A stretch of 64,000 bases of DNA. It comes from CAVVJA01 sp963801715. Lineage in GTDB: Bacteria > Actinomycetota > Actinomycetes > Mycobacteriales > Jatrophihabitantaceae. The position numbers and the translations under genes were made by a program. The stretch lies in contig CAWDGB010000010.1 in the NCBI GenBank assembly GCA_963801715.1, positions 308,452 to 372,451 of the forward strand, written 5' to 3'. Below are positions 56,240-64,000 of this stretch, piece by piece. The notes under the pieces were generated by a model that ran no database searches, was not told the DNA's origin, and worked only from the letters and a program-made list of their open reading frames with translations. Each line of letters begins with the position of its first letter. Within the stretch, counting starts at the first letter, position 1.

Positions 56240-57577
56240 ATGAACTCACCTCTGCTCAACATCGCGATCGTGCTGGCGCTGATCCTGCTCGAAGCGTGCT
56301 TCGTAGCGTCTGAGATCGCGTTGATCTCGTTGCGCGAGGGCCAGGTCCAGGCAATGGCGGAGCGGGGCCACCGGGGCCAAGCCGTGGCACGCCTGATCAA
56401 GGACCCGAACCGCTTCCTGGCCACGGTGCAGATCGGGGTCACGCTCACCGCACTGCTGTCGAGCGCCTTCGGGGCGGTCACGCTGAGTGATCAGGCCAAG
56501 GACGGTCTGGTCAGCCTGGGCATGACTCCCGGAGCCGCCGGGGTACTGGGCTTCATCGGCGTGACCTTGATCATCTCCTTCGTCACTCTGGTCGTTGGCG
56601 AGTTGGTACCCAAGCGGCTCGGATTGCAACGCCCGGAGTCCACCGCGGCGCTGTTCAGCCCGACCCTGAACCGAGTCGCCGCGATCTGTCGCCCCATCAT
56701 CTGGCTGCTGTCACGCAGCACGGACTTGCTCGTGCGGCTGCTCGGCGCCGACCCGGCGACCGGTCGCGAGGCGATCAGCGAGGAGGAACTGCGCGGTCTG
56801 GTGGCGGCCCATGAATCGCTGACGACGGACGAGCGCCGGCTCATCGACGATGTCTTCGCGGCGAGTGAACGCTCCGTGAGCGAGGTCATGGTGTCCCGCA
56901 CCGAGGTCACGTTCCTCGAGGCGTCGATGACGGTGAGCCGCGCCAGCAAACTCGCGATGCAGGCGCCGCATTCCCGCTATCCGGTGATAGACGGCAGCCA
57001 GGACGAGGTCCGCGGCTTCGTACACATACGCGATCTGCTCTTCGACGGCGCCGGCGGCGACCGAGTCCGGTGTGTCGGCGACCTGGTGCGCGAGGTGAAG
57101 CGCGTCCCTGGCTCGAAGAACGTGCTCGCGGCGCTGTCCGAGATGCGGCGGGAAGGGCACCACCTTGCCATCGTCGTCGACGAGTACGGCGGAACCGACG
57201 GCATCGTGACTCTCGAGGACCTGATCGAGGAGGTCATCGGTGACATCCGGGACGAGTACGACGCTGACGTCACGGGACCACGGCGACTGATCGATGGCGC
57301 CGTCGAGGTCGACGGTCGGCTCAACCTCGACGAGTTCGCCGAGTCGACCGGACTGGAACTGCCGGAAGGACCATACGAGACCGCGGGAGGCTTCGTGATG
57401 GCGGCGCTTGGGCGGCTGCCCGCGGTGGGCGATGAAGTCACCTACGACGGCTTCCAGCTGGCCGTAACCGCCGTCGACGGGCACCGAGCGGCCGCCGTCC
57501 GCGTTACCCCGCCCAGCGTCGGCGATCCCGACCAGTCGAAGACCGCGGGAGGCGCCGCGGGGGTGGCGGAGTCATGA
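56240..57577 (+). CDS. CNNM/CorC (HlyC) family transporter-like protein with CBS domains
   Basis: A 445-residue membrane protein. A DUF21/CNNM domain (about 1-185) has NIAIVLALILLEACFVASEIALISL, FLATVQIGVTLTALLSSAFGA and VTLVVGELVPKRLGLQ. A CBS pair (about 205-335) has VMVSRTEVTFLEASM, SRYPVIDGSQDEVRGFVHIRDLL and VVDEYGGTDGIVTLEDLIEEVIGDI. A C-terminal CorC_HlyC domain has EVDGRLNLDEFAEST and ETAGGFVMAALGRLP. Such proteins are implicated in Mg2+/Co2+ export or resistance; the ion is not shown here. Confidence 0.9.
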   Translation: MNSPLLNIAIVLALILLEACFVASEIALISLREGQVQAMAERGHRGQAVARLIKDPNRFLATVQIGVTLTALLSSAFGAVTLSDQAKDGLVSLGMTPGAAGVLGFIGVTLIISFVTLVVGELVPKRLGLQRPESTAALFSPTLNRVAAICRPIIWLLSRSTDLLVRLLGADPATGREAISEEELRGLVAAHESLTTDERRLIDDVFAASERSVSEVMVSRTEVTFLEASMTVSRASKLAMQAPHSRYPVIDGSQDEVRGFVHIRDLLFDGAGGDRVRCVGDLVREVKRVPGSKNVLAALSEMRREGHHLAIVVDEYGGTDGIVTLEDLIEEVIGDIRDEYDADVTGPRRLIDGAVEVDGRLNLDEFAESTGLELPEGPYETAGGFVMAALGRLPAVGDEVTYDGFQLAVTAVDGHRAAAVRVTPPSVGDPDQSKTAGGAAGVAES

Positions 57578-57639
57578 TGAGCCCTCCAGGGAGCCGCCCG
57601 GGTGCGCATGCCTCGACCGGGCTGTCAGAATCGAGTCCT

Positions 57640-58684
57640 ATGTCGGGCGTGGATACGCGGATGCCGCGGGTGCTATCGGGTATCCAGCCGACCTCGACGT
57701 CGTTTCACTTCGGCAACTATCTCGGCGCGTTGCGCCAGTGGGTGGCGTTGCAGGATACCTACGAGGCGTTCTATTGCATCGTTGACCTGCACGCGATAAC
57801 GCTCGATCCGCCGACTCGGGATCAGCTGCGCGAACGCAGCCGGGCGTCGGTGGCGCAACTGCTCGCGGCCGGCCTCGATCCCGGCCGGTGCGTGCTGTTC
57901 GTGCAGAGCCATGTTCCCGAACACACCCAGCTGTCCTGGGTGTTCGAGTGCCTCACCGGCTTCGGCGAGGCCAGCCGGATGACCCAGTTCAAGGACAAGT
58001 CGGCCCGCGCCGGAAGCGCTGGCGTCTCGGTGGGCCTGTTCACGTATCCCGTGCTCCAGGCGGCTGACATCCTCCTCTACCGGGCCAACGCGGTGCCGGT
58101 CGGTGAGGATCAGCGCCAGCATCTCGAACTGACCCGGAACTTGGCTGCAGCGGTTCAACAGCCGGTATGGCAATACGTTTGCGTTGCCGGAGCCGTACAT
58201 TCCCAAGGAGACAGCCAAGATTCTCGACCTGCAGGATCCGACGGCGAAGATGAGCAAGTCGCTGCCCGACGCTGGCACCCTGAACCTCCTCGACCCTCCT
58301 GATGTGCTGGCGCGCAAGATCAAGCGCGCGGTGACGGACACCGGGACGGAGATTCGCTACGACCCGGACACCAAGCCGGGGGTGTCGAACCTGCTCGGCA
58401 TTTTGTCCGCCGTGACCGGTCGCGGCGTCGACGCGTTGGTAGACGAACTGGCCGGCCAGGGGTACGGAGCCCTCAAGGTCGCCGTTGCCGATGCGGTGGT
58501 CTCGTTCACCGAGCCGCTAGCCGCCCGGACCGCCGAGTATCTGGCCGATCCGGACGAGTTGGACAAGATCCTGGCCGATGGCGCAATGCGCGCCCGAGAG
58601 GTCGCCTCGGTGACCATCACGGACGTCTTCGACAAGGTCGGCTTCCTGCCCAATGTGGCGGGCCGTGGCGAGGCACCCGGGTGA
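57640..58684 (+). CDS. trpS: Tryptophan--tRNA ligase, one-base frameshift
   Basis: Class I aminoacyl-tRNA synthetase. It has the HIGH-like SFHFGNYLGAL after SGIQPTSTS, DLHAITLDPP, YPVLQAADILLYRANAVPVGEDQRQHLELTR in outline, and KMSKS in DPTAKMSKSLPD. An extra G near 58150, after codon 170, breaks the frame; without it NLAA joins RFNSRYGNTFALPEPYIP. The repaired length is 347 residues, normal for the family. ATG 57640 follows CAGAAT by 8 nt; the upstream in-frame ATG at 57574 lies in the CNNM gene end. Confidence 0.92.
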
Positions 58685-59208
58685 CCGCCGACCGGGCAAC
58701 AGTGGGCGTGGCGATTGCGATTCCGGAACCGCACGCGACGGTGCTCACGAATTGGCGGCAGCGGGTCGGTGATTCGCAGGCAGGCCTGACCTGGCCGCAC
58801 GTCACGCTGCTGCCGCCGACGCCGTTAGCGCGGGGTGACCTGCCCAAGATCGAACAGCATCTCAGCGAAGCCGCCTCCGTCGCCGCGCCGTTCGTCATGC
58901 ACTTGCTGGGGACCGGAACGTTCCGGCCGACCTCGCCCGTGGTCTTCATCCAGGTCGCGCGCGGAGTCGCCAGTTGCGAGCAGTTGGAGCGAGTCGTTCG
59001 CAGCGGGCCGTTGCTGCGAGACCTCGACTTTCCGTACCACCCCCATGTGACGATTGCCCACGATGTGTCCGACGAGGCACTGGATCTCGCCTACGACGGG
59101 CTGGCTGATTTCGTGGCCCGCTTCGTCGTAGACGCGTTCACCCTGTTCGAGCGGAGCGACGACGGTGAGTGGCACCGGCGTCGCGACTTCCCGCTCGGTC
59201 TTCCGTGA
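58681..59208 (+). CDS. 2'-5' RNA ligase family (2H phosphoesterase) protein
   Basis: A 175-residue protein with the two His-x-Thr motifs of the 2H fold: WPHVTLLPPT (about residue 40) and HPHVTIAHD (about 120). VGVAIAIPEPHATVL is at the start, and PTSPVVFIQVARGV is the internal strand. These enzymes hydrolyse or ligate 2',5'- or cyclic phosphodiesters. GTG 58681 overlaps the trpS stop by 4 bp. Substrate is not predicted. Confidence 0.85.
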   Translation: MTADRATVGVAIAIPEPHATVLTNWRQRVGDSQAGLTWPHVTLLPPTPLARGDLPKIEQHLSEAASVAAPFVMHLLGTGTFRPTSPVVFIQVARGVASCEQLERVVRSGPLLRDLDFPYHPHVTIAHDVSDEALDLAYDGLADFVARFVVDAFTLFERSDDGEWHRRRDFPLGLP

Positions 59209-59346
59209 GCGAGCGAGCATCGCCGGCGCGTAGCGCCGAGGCGGTACAGGGTTCCCTGCGAAATCGCGGAGCGATCCGGGGTGGTTTTGTGGGGTGCATG
59301 TGCGCTCGCACGAAGCGGCGGTGTTAGTGAGTGAAGTGGGAGCGAA

Positions 59347-60448
59347 ATGACCAAGCCCGGCCGGCTCACCCAGCTCAAGGAGCGGGCCAGCAATAGGTGG
59401 CGCGGCGCCCAGGGCCGCTTTCCCTGGCTGGCCCACGTCGTCCGTGCCTGGGGCCGGTACACCGAGAACAACGGCAACCAATACGCCGGGGCGATCACGT
59501 TCTTCAGTTTCCTGGCACTGTTTCCGCTGATCCTGCTGGCTGTGTCGATCTTCGGATTCGTACTGCACGCCAATCCGGGACTGCAGAACGAGTTGCTGGA
59601 CAAGATCGGCGCGAACCTGCCCGGCAGTTTCGGAGACACACTGCAATCAGCCGTCGACTCCGCGATCGCCAACCGGACGGCCGTCGGTTTGGTTGGCGTC
59701 GTCGGGCTGCTGCTCACCGGACTGGGCTGGATCGCCAACCTGCGGATGGCGATCAACTCGGTGTGGGGCAGCAAGCGTTACAAGCGGCCCTTGGTCACCG
59801 CCAAGATCTCCGACCTGATCGTCTTGGCCGGACTCGGGTTGGGCGCACTCCTCTCGCTGGCGTTCACCGCCTCGGCCACGTCGGTTACCGACCAGCTGCT
59901 GCGCTGGGTGGGCCTGGACGACCTTCCCGGTGCCGGCACTGCCACGACGATCTTGGGACTGGCCATCGCGATCCTCGGCGACATGATCATCTTTGGTTGG
60001 CTCCTCGTCCGGCTGCCCAGGGCCACGGTGCCGCGGAGGGTCGCCATCCGAGGCCGCGCTGCTGGCTGCCGTGGGCTTCGAGGCGCTGAAGATCATCGGC
60101 AGCTACACGATCGCGGCCACGTCGCACAGCGTCGCCGCGGGTCCCTTCGCGGCGACTATCGCGATCTTGGTGTGGATCCAGCTGGTCGCGAGATGGCTAT
60201 TGTTGTGCGCCGCGTGGACAGCGACCTGGATAACTCCGGCGGGTGAGGTCGAGCTCGACCCCGTCAGCGTGATAGTGGCACACCCCGAGACCGAGAAGCC
60301 CGATGAGCGCTCTCGGGTGTCCCCTGCAACCGTGGCCGCGTCGCTTGTCGGGGCCGGCGCCGCGGTCGGAGGTGGCACCGTTGCGTGGCTCGCGACGCGG
60401 CGAGCCCGTGCCCTCGAGCGTACGGAACGTCCTCAGACCCGGCGGTAG
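59347..60448 (+). CDS. YihY/virulence factor BrkB family membrane protein, one-base frameshift
   Basis: A polytopic protein of 366 residues after removing one G in a GGG run near 60040. The start has RAWGRYTENNGNQYAGAITFFSFLALFPLILL, the BrkB/YihY signature. LLLTGLGWIANLRMAINSVWG follows, then about six helices. The shift separates LVRLPRATVPRR from SPSEAALLAAVGFEALKIIGSYT and a long C-terminal charged tail. The 3' end overlaps the sdhB stop region by 16 bp in convergent orientation. Function unknown; the family is not an RNase despite old names. Confidence 0.85.
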
Positions 60449-61170
60449 AGCAGGGCGCGCTTTACCTCCTGGATCGCCTTCGTGACCTCGATGCCGCGCG
60501 GGCAGGCGTCGGTGCAATTGAACGTCGTCCGGCACCTCCATACGCCCTCTCGGTCGTTGAGAATCTCCAGACGGTCGTCGGCTCCCTCGTCGCGGCTGTC
60601 GAAGATGAACCGATGCGCATTGACTATCGCCGCCGGTCCGACGTACGAACCGTCGGTCCAGTAGACGGGGCACGATGTCGTGCAGGCCGCGCAGAGAATG
60701 CATTTCGTCGTGTCGTCGAAGCGAGCCCGATCCTGCGGAGACTGGAGGCGCTCCCGCGTCGGCGGGTTTCCGTGTGTGATCAGGAATGGCAAGACCGAAC
60801 GGTATGCGTCAAAGAAGGGCTCCATGTCGACGACGAGGTCCTTCAGCAAGGGCAATCCCTTGATCGGTTCGATGGTGACTTCGTCGGGGAGATCCCGCAC
60901 GAGGACCTTGCAGGCCAGGCGATTCACGCCGTTGATGCGCATCGCGTCCGATCCGCATACCCCATGGCCGCATGACCTGCGAAACGTGAGTGAGCCGTCG
61001 ATCTCCCACTTGATCGTGTGCAACAGATCGAGGACGAGGTCGCTGGGCTGCGCGGGGACGTCGTAGGACTCCCAGTGTGGCGCTGCGTCCCGCTCGGGGT
61101 CGTATCGCCGGATCCGGACCGTGATCGTCCGCGGCGGTGGCGCTGCTCCGAACGCCTCGTCGAAAGCCAC
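60433..61170 (-). CDS. sdhB: Succinate dehydrogenase iron-sulfur subunit
   Basis: Carries electrons from SdhA to quinone through three clusters. The [2Fe-2S] ligands are in SCGHGVCGSDAM and LACKV. The [4Fe-4S] and [3Fe-4S] ligands are in CILCAACTTSCPVYW and CRTTFNCTDACPRGIEV. At 245 residues it is normal in length. GTG 61170 lies 2 bp after the sdhA stop. It is last in the sdhCDAB operon and convergent with the YihY gene. Confidence 0.95.
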   Translation of the reverse strand: MAFDEAFGAAPPPRTITVRIRRYDPERDAAPHWESYDVPAQPSDLVLDLLHTIKWEIDGSLTFRRSCGHGVCGSDAMRINGVNRLACKVLVRDLPDEVTIEPIKGLPLLKDLVVDMEPFFDAYRSVLPFLITHGNPPTRERLQSPQDRARFDDTTKCILCAACTTSCPVYWTDGSYVGPAAIVNAHRFIFDSRDEGADDRLEILNDREGVWRCRTTFNCTDACPRGIEVTKAIQEVKRALLYRRV

Positions 61171-61172
61171 CG

Positions 61173-62918
61173 TCAGTACTTCCGGTCTGTCGGCTGATAG
61201 CGCGTCTGAACGACGGGCAGGTATTCGAGCCGCACAGTGCCGTCCGGGTCGAGATAGGCCATGGTGTGCCGCATGAACGTGTCGTCGTCCCGGTTCGGGA
61301 AATCCTCACGAAAATGGCCACCACGTGACTCGGTGCGAGCGCGAGCGCTGACGACCAGGATCTCGCCGAGGTCCAGCAAGAAACCCAGTTCGATCGCTTC
61401 GAGCAGATCGGAGTTGAAGCGTTCTCCCTTGTCCGTGATCGCCACGCGCCGGTAGCGCAGCTTCAGGGCTGCGATGTCCGCGGCCGCTTGCTCCAGCGAC
61501 TCCTCGGTCCGGTACACCTGAGCGTTGCGATCCATCGTTTGTTGTAGCTCGCGGCGGATCGTGGCCACCCGCTCGGGCCCGGTCGATGTCAACAGGGCGT
61601 GCACCGTGTCGGTGACGAACAACTCCGGCTGCGGTGGCAGGTCGGGCTGTGGCACTCCGGCCGCATGCTGCGCCGCAGCCAGACCGGCCCGGCGACCAAA
61701 CACGTTGATATCCAGAAGAGAGTTCGTGCCGAGCCGGTTGGAACCGTGGACGGACACGCACGCCGCCTCGCCGGCCGCGTACAAGCCAGGGACGATCTCC
61801 GTGTTGTTTCGCCGTACCTCGGCCCGAACCGTGGTAGGCACGCCCCCCATTGCGTAGTGGGCGGTGGGATACACCGGCACCGGTTCGACATAGGGCTCGA
61901 CCCCGAGATAGGTGCGGGCGAATTCGGCGATGTCTGGAAGCTTCGCATCGATCTGCTCGGGCGGTAGGTGCGTGAGATCGAGGAGCACGTAGTCACGATT
62001 GGGACCGGCACCGCGGCCCTCGCGCACCTCGTTCGCCATCGACCGGGCAACGATGTCGCGTGGGGCGAGATCCTTGATAGTCGGGGCGTAGCGTTCCATG
62101 AACCGTTCGCCCTCAGCGTTGCGCAGAATGGCGCCTTCGCCGCGCGCCGCCTCGGACAACAGGATGCCGAGGCCGGCGAGTCCGGTCGGGTGGAACTGAA
62201 AGAACTCCATGTCCTCCAATGGCAAGCCCTTGCGCCACACAACAGCCATGCCGTCGCCGGTGAGGGTGTGTGCGTTCGAGGTCGTCTTGTAGACCTTTCC
62301 GAAGCCACCCGTCGCGACAACGACCGCCTTGGCCGCGAAGACGTGGATCTCGCCGGTAGCAAGCTCGTAGGCGACGACGCCAGCGGCTCGCCGGTGCTCG
62401 GGCGGTTCATCGGTCAGCAGCAGGTCGAGCACGTAGAACTCGTTGAAGAACTGAACGCCCTGTTTGACGCAGTTCTGGTAGAGCGTCTGCAAGATCATGT
62501 GCCCGGTCCGGTCCGCCGCGTAGCAGGATCGGCGGACGGCCGCTTCGCCGTGGTTACGAGTGTGACCGCCGAACCGGCGCTGGTCGATCCGACCGTCAGA
62601 CGTGCGGTTGAACGGCAGCCCCATCTTTTCCAGGTCGAGGACGGCGTCAATTGCTTCCCGGCACATGATCTCGGCCGCGTCCTGGTCGACGAGGTAGTCC
62701 CCGCCCTTGACGGTGTCGAATGTGTGCCACTCCCAGTTGTCATCTTCGACATTGGCCAGGGCTGCGCACATGCCGCCCTGCGCGGCACCCGTATGGGAGC
62801 GAGTGGGGTAGAGCTTGGTCAGCACCGCGGTGCGGACCCGATTTCCGGCCTCCAACGCCGCCCGCATGCCAGCACCGCCGGCGCCGACAATCACCACGTC
62901 GTACCTGTGCTGCTGCAT
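61173..62918 (-). CDS. sdhA: Succinate dehydrogenase flavoprotein subunit
   Basis: Oxidises succinate to fumarate with covalent FAD. It has 581 residues. FAD motif DVVIVGAGGAGMRAAL lies at the start. The FAD-linking His is in TRSHTGAAQGGM. The active site includes FFQFHPTGLAG, RNAEGERFMERYAP, SVHGSNRLGTNSLLD and the His/Arg in PTAHYAMGGVPTT. It has the normal order after sdhD, with a 12-bp gap. Confidence 0.96.
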   Translation of the reverse strand: MQQHRYDVVIVGAGGAGMRAALEAGNRVRTAVLTKLYPTRSHTGAAQGGMCAALANVEDDNWEWHTFDTVKGGDYLVDQDAAEIMCREAIDAVLDLEKMGLPFNRTSDGRIDQRRFGGHTRNHGEAAVRRSCYAADRTGHMILQTLYQNCVKQGVQFFNEFYVLDLLLTDEPPEHRRAAGVVAYELATGEIHVFAAKAVVVATGGFGKVYKTTSNAHTLTGDGMAVVWRKGLPLEDMEFFQFHPTGLAGLGILLSEAARGEGAILRNAEGERFMERYAPTIKDLAPRDIVARSMANEVREGRGAGPNRDYVLLDLTHLPPEQIDAKLPDIAEFARTYLGVEPYVEPVPVYPTAHYAMGGVPTTVRAEVRRNNTEIVPGLYAAGEAACVSVHGSNRLGTNSLLDINVFGRRAGLAAAQHAAGVPQPDLPPQPELFVTDTVHALLTSTGPERVATIRRELQQTMDRNAQVYRTEESLEQAAADIAALKLRYRRVAITDKGERFNSDLLEAIELGFLLDLGEILVVSARARTESRGGHFREDFPNRDDDTFMRHTMAYLDPDGTVRLEYLPVVQTRYQPTDRKY

Positions 62919-62930
62919 TGGCGATTCTCT

Positions 62931-63353
62931 CTACAGCGTCGGATCGAAGGTGAAGATCACTAGCGTGCCCAATGCGATCACCACGGTGGAGGCGACGTAC
63001 AGCAGGGCCTTGAGCCAGAGTCGCGTCGCATCCCGACGGGTGTAGTCGTCGATGATCATGCGCATCCCGTTCGTACCGTGCAGCATTGCTAGCCAGAGCA
63101 TGAGTAGGTCCCAGACCTGCCAGAACGGGGACGCCCATCGTCCGGCCACGAAGGCCCAGTTGATGCGCTGCACGCCACCATCGAGGATGTTCATGATGAA
63201 CAGGTGGCCGAGTACGAGCACGACCAGCACGACGCCGGACACCCGCATGAACAGCCACGCGTAGAGCTCGGTGTTGACACCACCGCGCGACCGACGATAG
63301 GGCGAGCGTGGCGGCTCGATCACCGGCGGGGTCGAGGAGTCCATCGAGCTCAT
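62931..63353 (-). CDS. sdhD: Succinate dehydrogenase hydrophobic membrane anchor
   Basis: Membrane anchor with three helices and haem/quinone sites. It has a polar Pro/Arg-rich start. Helix 1 is FMRVSGVVLVVLVLGHLFIMNI, including the His ligand candidate. Then WDLLMLWLAMLHGTNGMRMIIDDYT gives a second His, and LLYVASTVVIALGTLVIF the third helix. ATG 63353 is preferred over GTG 63359 because GAGG lies 7 nt upstream; the protein is then 140 residues. The 12-bp gap after sdhC and tight spacing show one operon. Confidence 0.88.
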   Translation of the reverse strand: MSSMDSSTPPVIEPPRSPYRRSRGGVNTELYAWLFMRVSGVVLVVLVLGHLFIMNILDGGVQRINWAFVAGRWASPFWQVWDLLMLWLAMLHGTNGMRMIIDDYTRRDATRLWLKALLYVASTVVIALGTLVIFTFDPTL

Positions 63354-63365
63354 TCGCACACCTCG

Positions 63366-63803
63366 TCACTTGCTCCCGAAGAGCACTTCGAACGAGTGCT
63401 TGACCATGAAGTAAGCCGCGGGGACCATCACGATCACCCACACCACGACGATCGTCCACAGGATCTGACGTTGATAACGCGCGCCTTTGGACCAGAAGTC
63501 AACGGCCATGATCCGCAGGCCGTTCAGTCCGTGGAACAGCACCGCTCCGACCAGCCCGATCTCCATCAGGTTGATGAACGGGTTCTTGTAGGTATCGATC
63601 ACGACGTCGTACGACTCGGGCGACACCCGCACCAACGCGGTATCGAGAATGTGGACGAACAGGAAGAAGAACGTCAAGACCCCGGTGATCCGGTGAGCCA
63701 CCCACGACCACATGCCTTCCCGGCCCCGGTACAGCGTTCCCGCCGGGCGGGTTGGCTGTCTCGCAGGCGGCGTGGTGGCGCTGCCTCGGGACCCGGTCGA
63801 CAC
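63366..63803 (-). CDS. sdhC: Succinate dehydrogenase cytochrome b556 subunit
   Basis: A 145-residue anchor subunit. Three helices follow MWSWVAHRITGVLTFFFLFVHILD, where His and Arg-Ile-Thr-Gly form the family signature. GLVGAVLFHGLNGLRIMAVDF holds the second conserved His, and WTIVVVWVIVMVPAAYFMV is the third. GTG 63803 is the start; TAGGAT (63815-63810) lies 6 nt upstream, so the transcript is probably leaderless. First gene of sdhCDAB. Confidence 0.92.
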   Translation of the reverse strand: MSTGSRGSATTPPARQPTRPAGTLYRGREGMWSWVAHRITGVLTFFFLFVHILDTALVRVSPESYDVVIDTYKNPFINLMEIGLVGAVLFHGLNGLRIMAVDFWSKGARYQRQILWTIVVVWVIVMVPAAYFMVKHSFEVLFGSK

Positions 63804-63809
63804 CCCGCG

Positions 63810-63815
63810 ATCCTA
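63810..63815 (-). promoter_or_regulatory. sdhCDAB -10 box (leaderless)
   Basis: On the minus strand TAGGAT is followed by six bases and then the sdhC GTG, which would place the transcription start at the start codon. A convincing -35 box was not found. Palindrome copy D lies about 70 bp further upstream. Confidence 0.45.
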
Positions 63816-63883
63816 AACAGGGCCCGGCTCACCGATCTCACCGCCAACCTGAGCGCGGCTTTCCGGTGCCGTGACGCTGTCAT

Positions 63884-63927
63884 GATCTTGGACATATGGT
63901 GAGTTCCCGGGCAATAAGTCCAAGATC
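63884..63927. repeat. Intergenic GATC-bounded palindrome, copy D
   Basis: A 44-nt palindrome. The left arm GATCTTGGACATAT pairs with ATAAGTCCAAGATC with one mismatch. Complementarity continues outward (TGTCAT before and ATGACA after), so the stem is 20 bp at 63878-63933. It lies upstream of sdhC, near the window end; the gene beyond it is not visible. Confidence 0.8.
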
Positions 63928-64000
63928 ATGACAGTTTGTCCGGAGACAATGGGTGGGCCATAACGGCCGGACTGCAGAGCTGCCGCCCCACGGGGAAGGC

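Noticed and set aside
59209..59346. Possible small RNA or gene between the 2H phosphoesterase and YihY genes
   Set aside because: Short GGCGCG/CGCGCC-type hairpins and GAGCGAGC repeats are present, but there is no promoter, terminator or coherent frame.

Overview
The window is high-GC DNA from an actinobacterium (Actinomycetota). The evidence is the WhiB-family regulator, GTG/TTG starts with many leaderless-looking promoters, a CIRCE-controlled groES-groEL1 pair followed by a convergent whiB, the guaB-guaB3-guaA block, DUF5319/DUF6350/DUF3017 proteins and a 34 kDa-antigen-like membrane protein. Gene order resembles what I recall of Mycobacterium and Streptomyces: glmS-nnr-alr-tsaE-tsaB-rimI-tsaD-groESL-whiB-guaB-guaB3-guaA, and sucCD-purN-purH-folD-mdh-trpS-sdh. 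I cannot place it below phylum or order level.

Layout. 0-11.3 kb: amino-sugar, cell-wall and tRNA t6A genes (glmS, acpS, nnr, alr, tsaE/B/D, rimI). 11.3-20 kb: groESL with CIRCE, whiB, and purine synthesis (guaB, guaB3, guaA). 20-24.6 kb: a Rieske/DUF6529 redox pair with a 28-residue micro-ORF, then a PspC/LiaF-like envelope-stress module with its own kinase and response regulator. 24.6-27.5 kb: chorismate mutase preceded by a Phe/Tyr leader peptide and an intrinsic terminator, then the helicase pcrA. 27.9-40.5 kb: the most accessory part, with a second two-component system, a secreted protein, two CusA/CzcA-type RND permeases flanking a small lipoprotein adaptor, and two polytopic membrane proteins (DUF2079 and GT87). 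40.7-64 kb: central metabolism (B12-binding protein, sucCD, purN, purH, folD, mdh, icd, trpS, sdhCDAB) interleaved with membrane, lipoprotein and hydrolase genes.

Two window-wide patterns stand out. First, four intergenic palindromes of 42-44 nt, each bounded by GATC, share the core GATCTTGGACTTAT or its complement; two lie between convergent genes. Second, fifteen apparent single-base frameshifts interrupt otherwise intact genes, including essential ones (glmS, guaB, guaA, pcrA, folD, purN, trpS). Thirteen are one-base insertions and two are one-base deletions. Removing or adding the base restores normal protein lengths, so I treat them as likely assembly or read errors and annotate each gene as one CDS.

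The most attractive undescribed candidate is the chorismate mutase attenuator at 24947-25066: a 24-codon leader with a Phe-Phe-Tyr-Gly-Tyr cluster, a hairpin overlapping those codons, and a GC-rich terminator ending in five U residues, all upstream of aroQ. No tRNA, rRNA, CRISPR array, prophage or transposase was seen.
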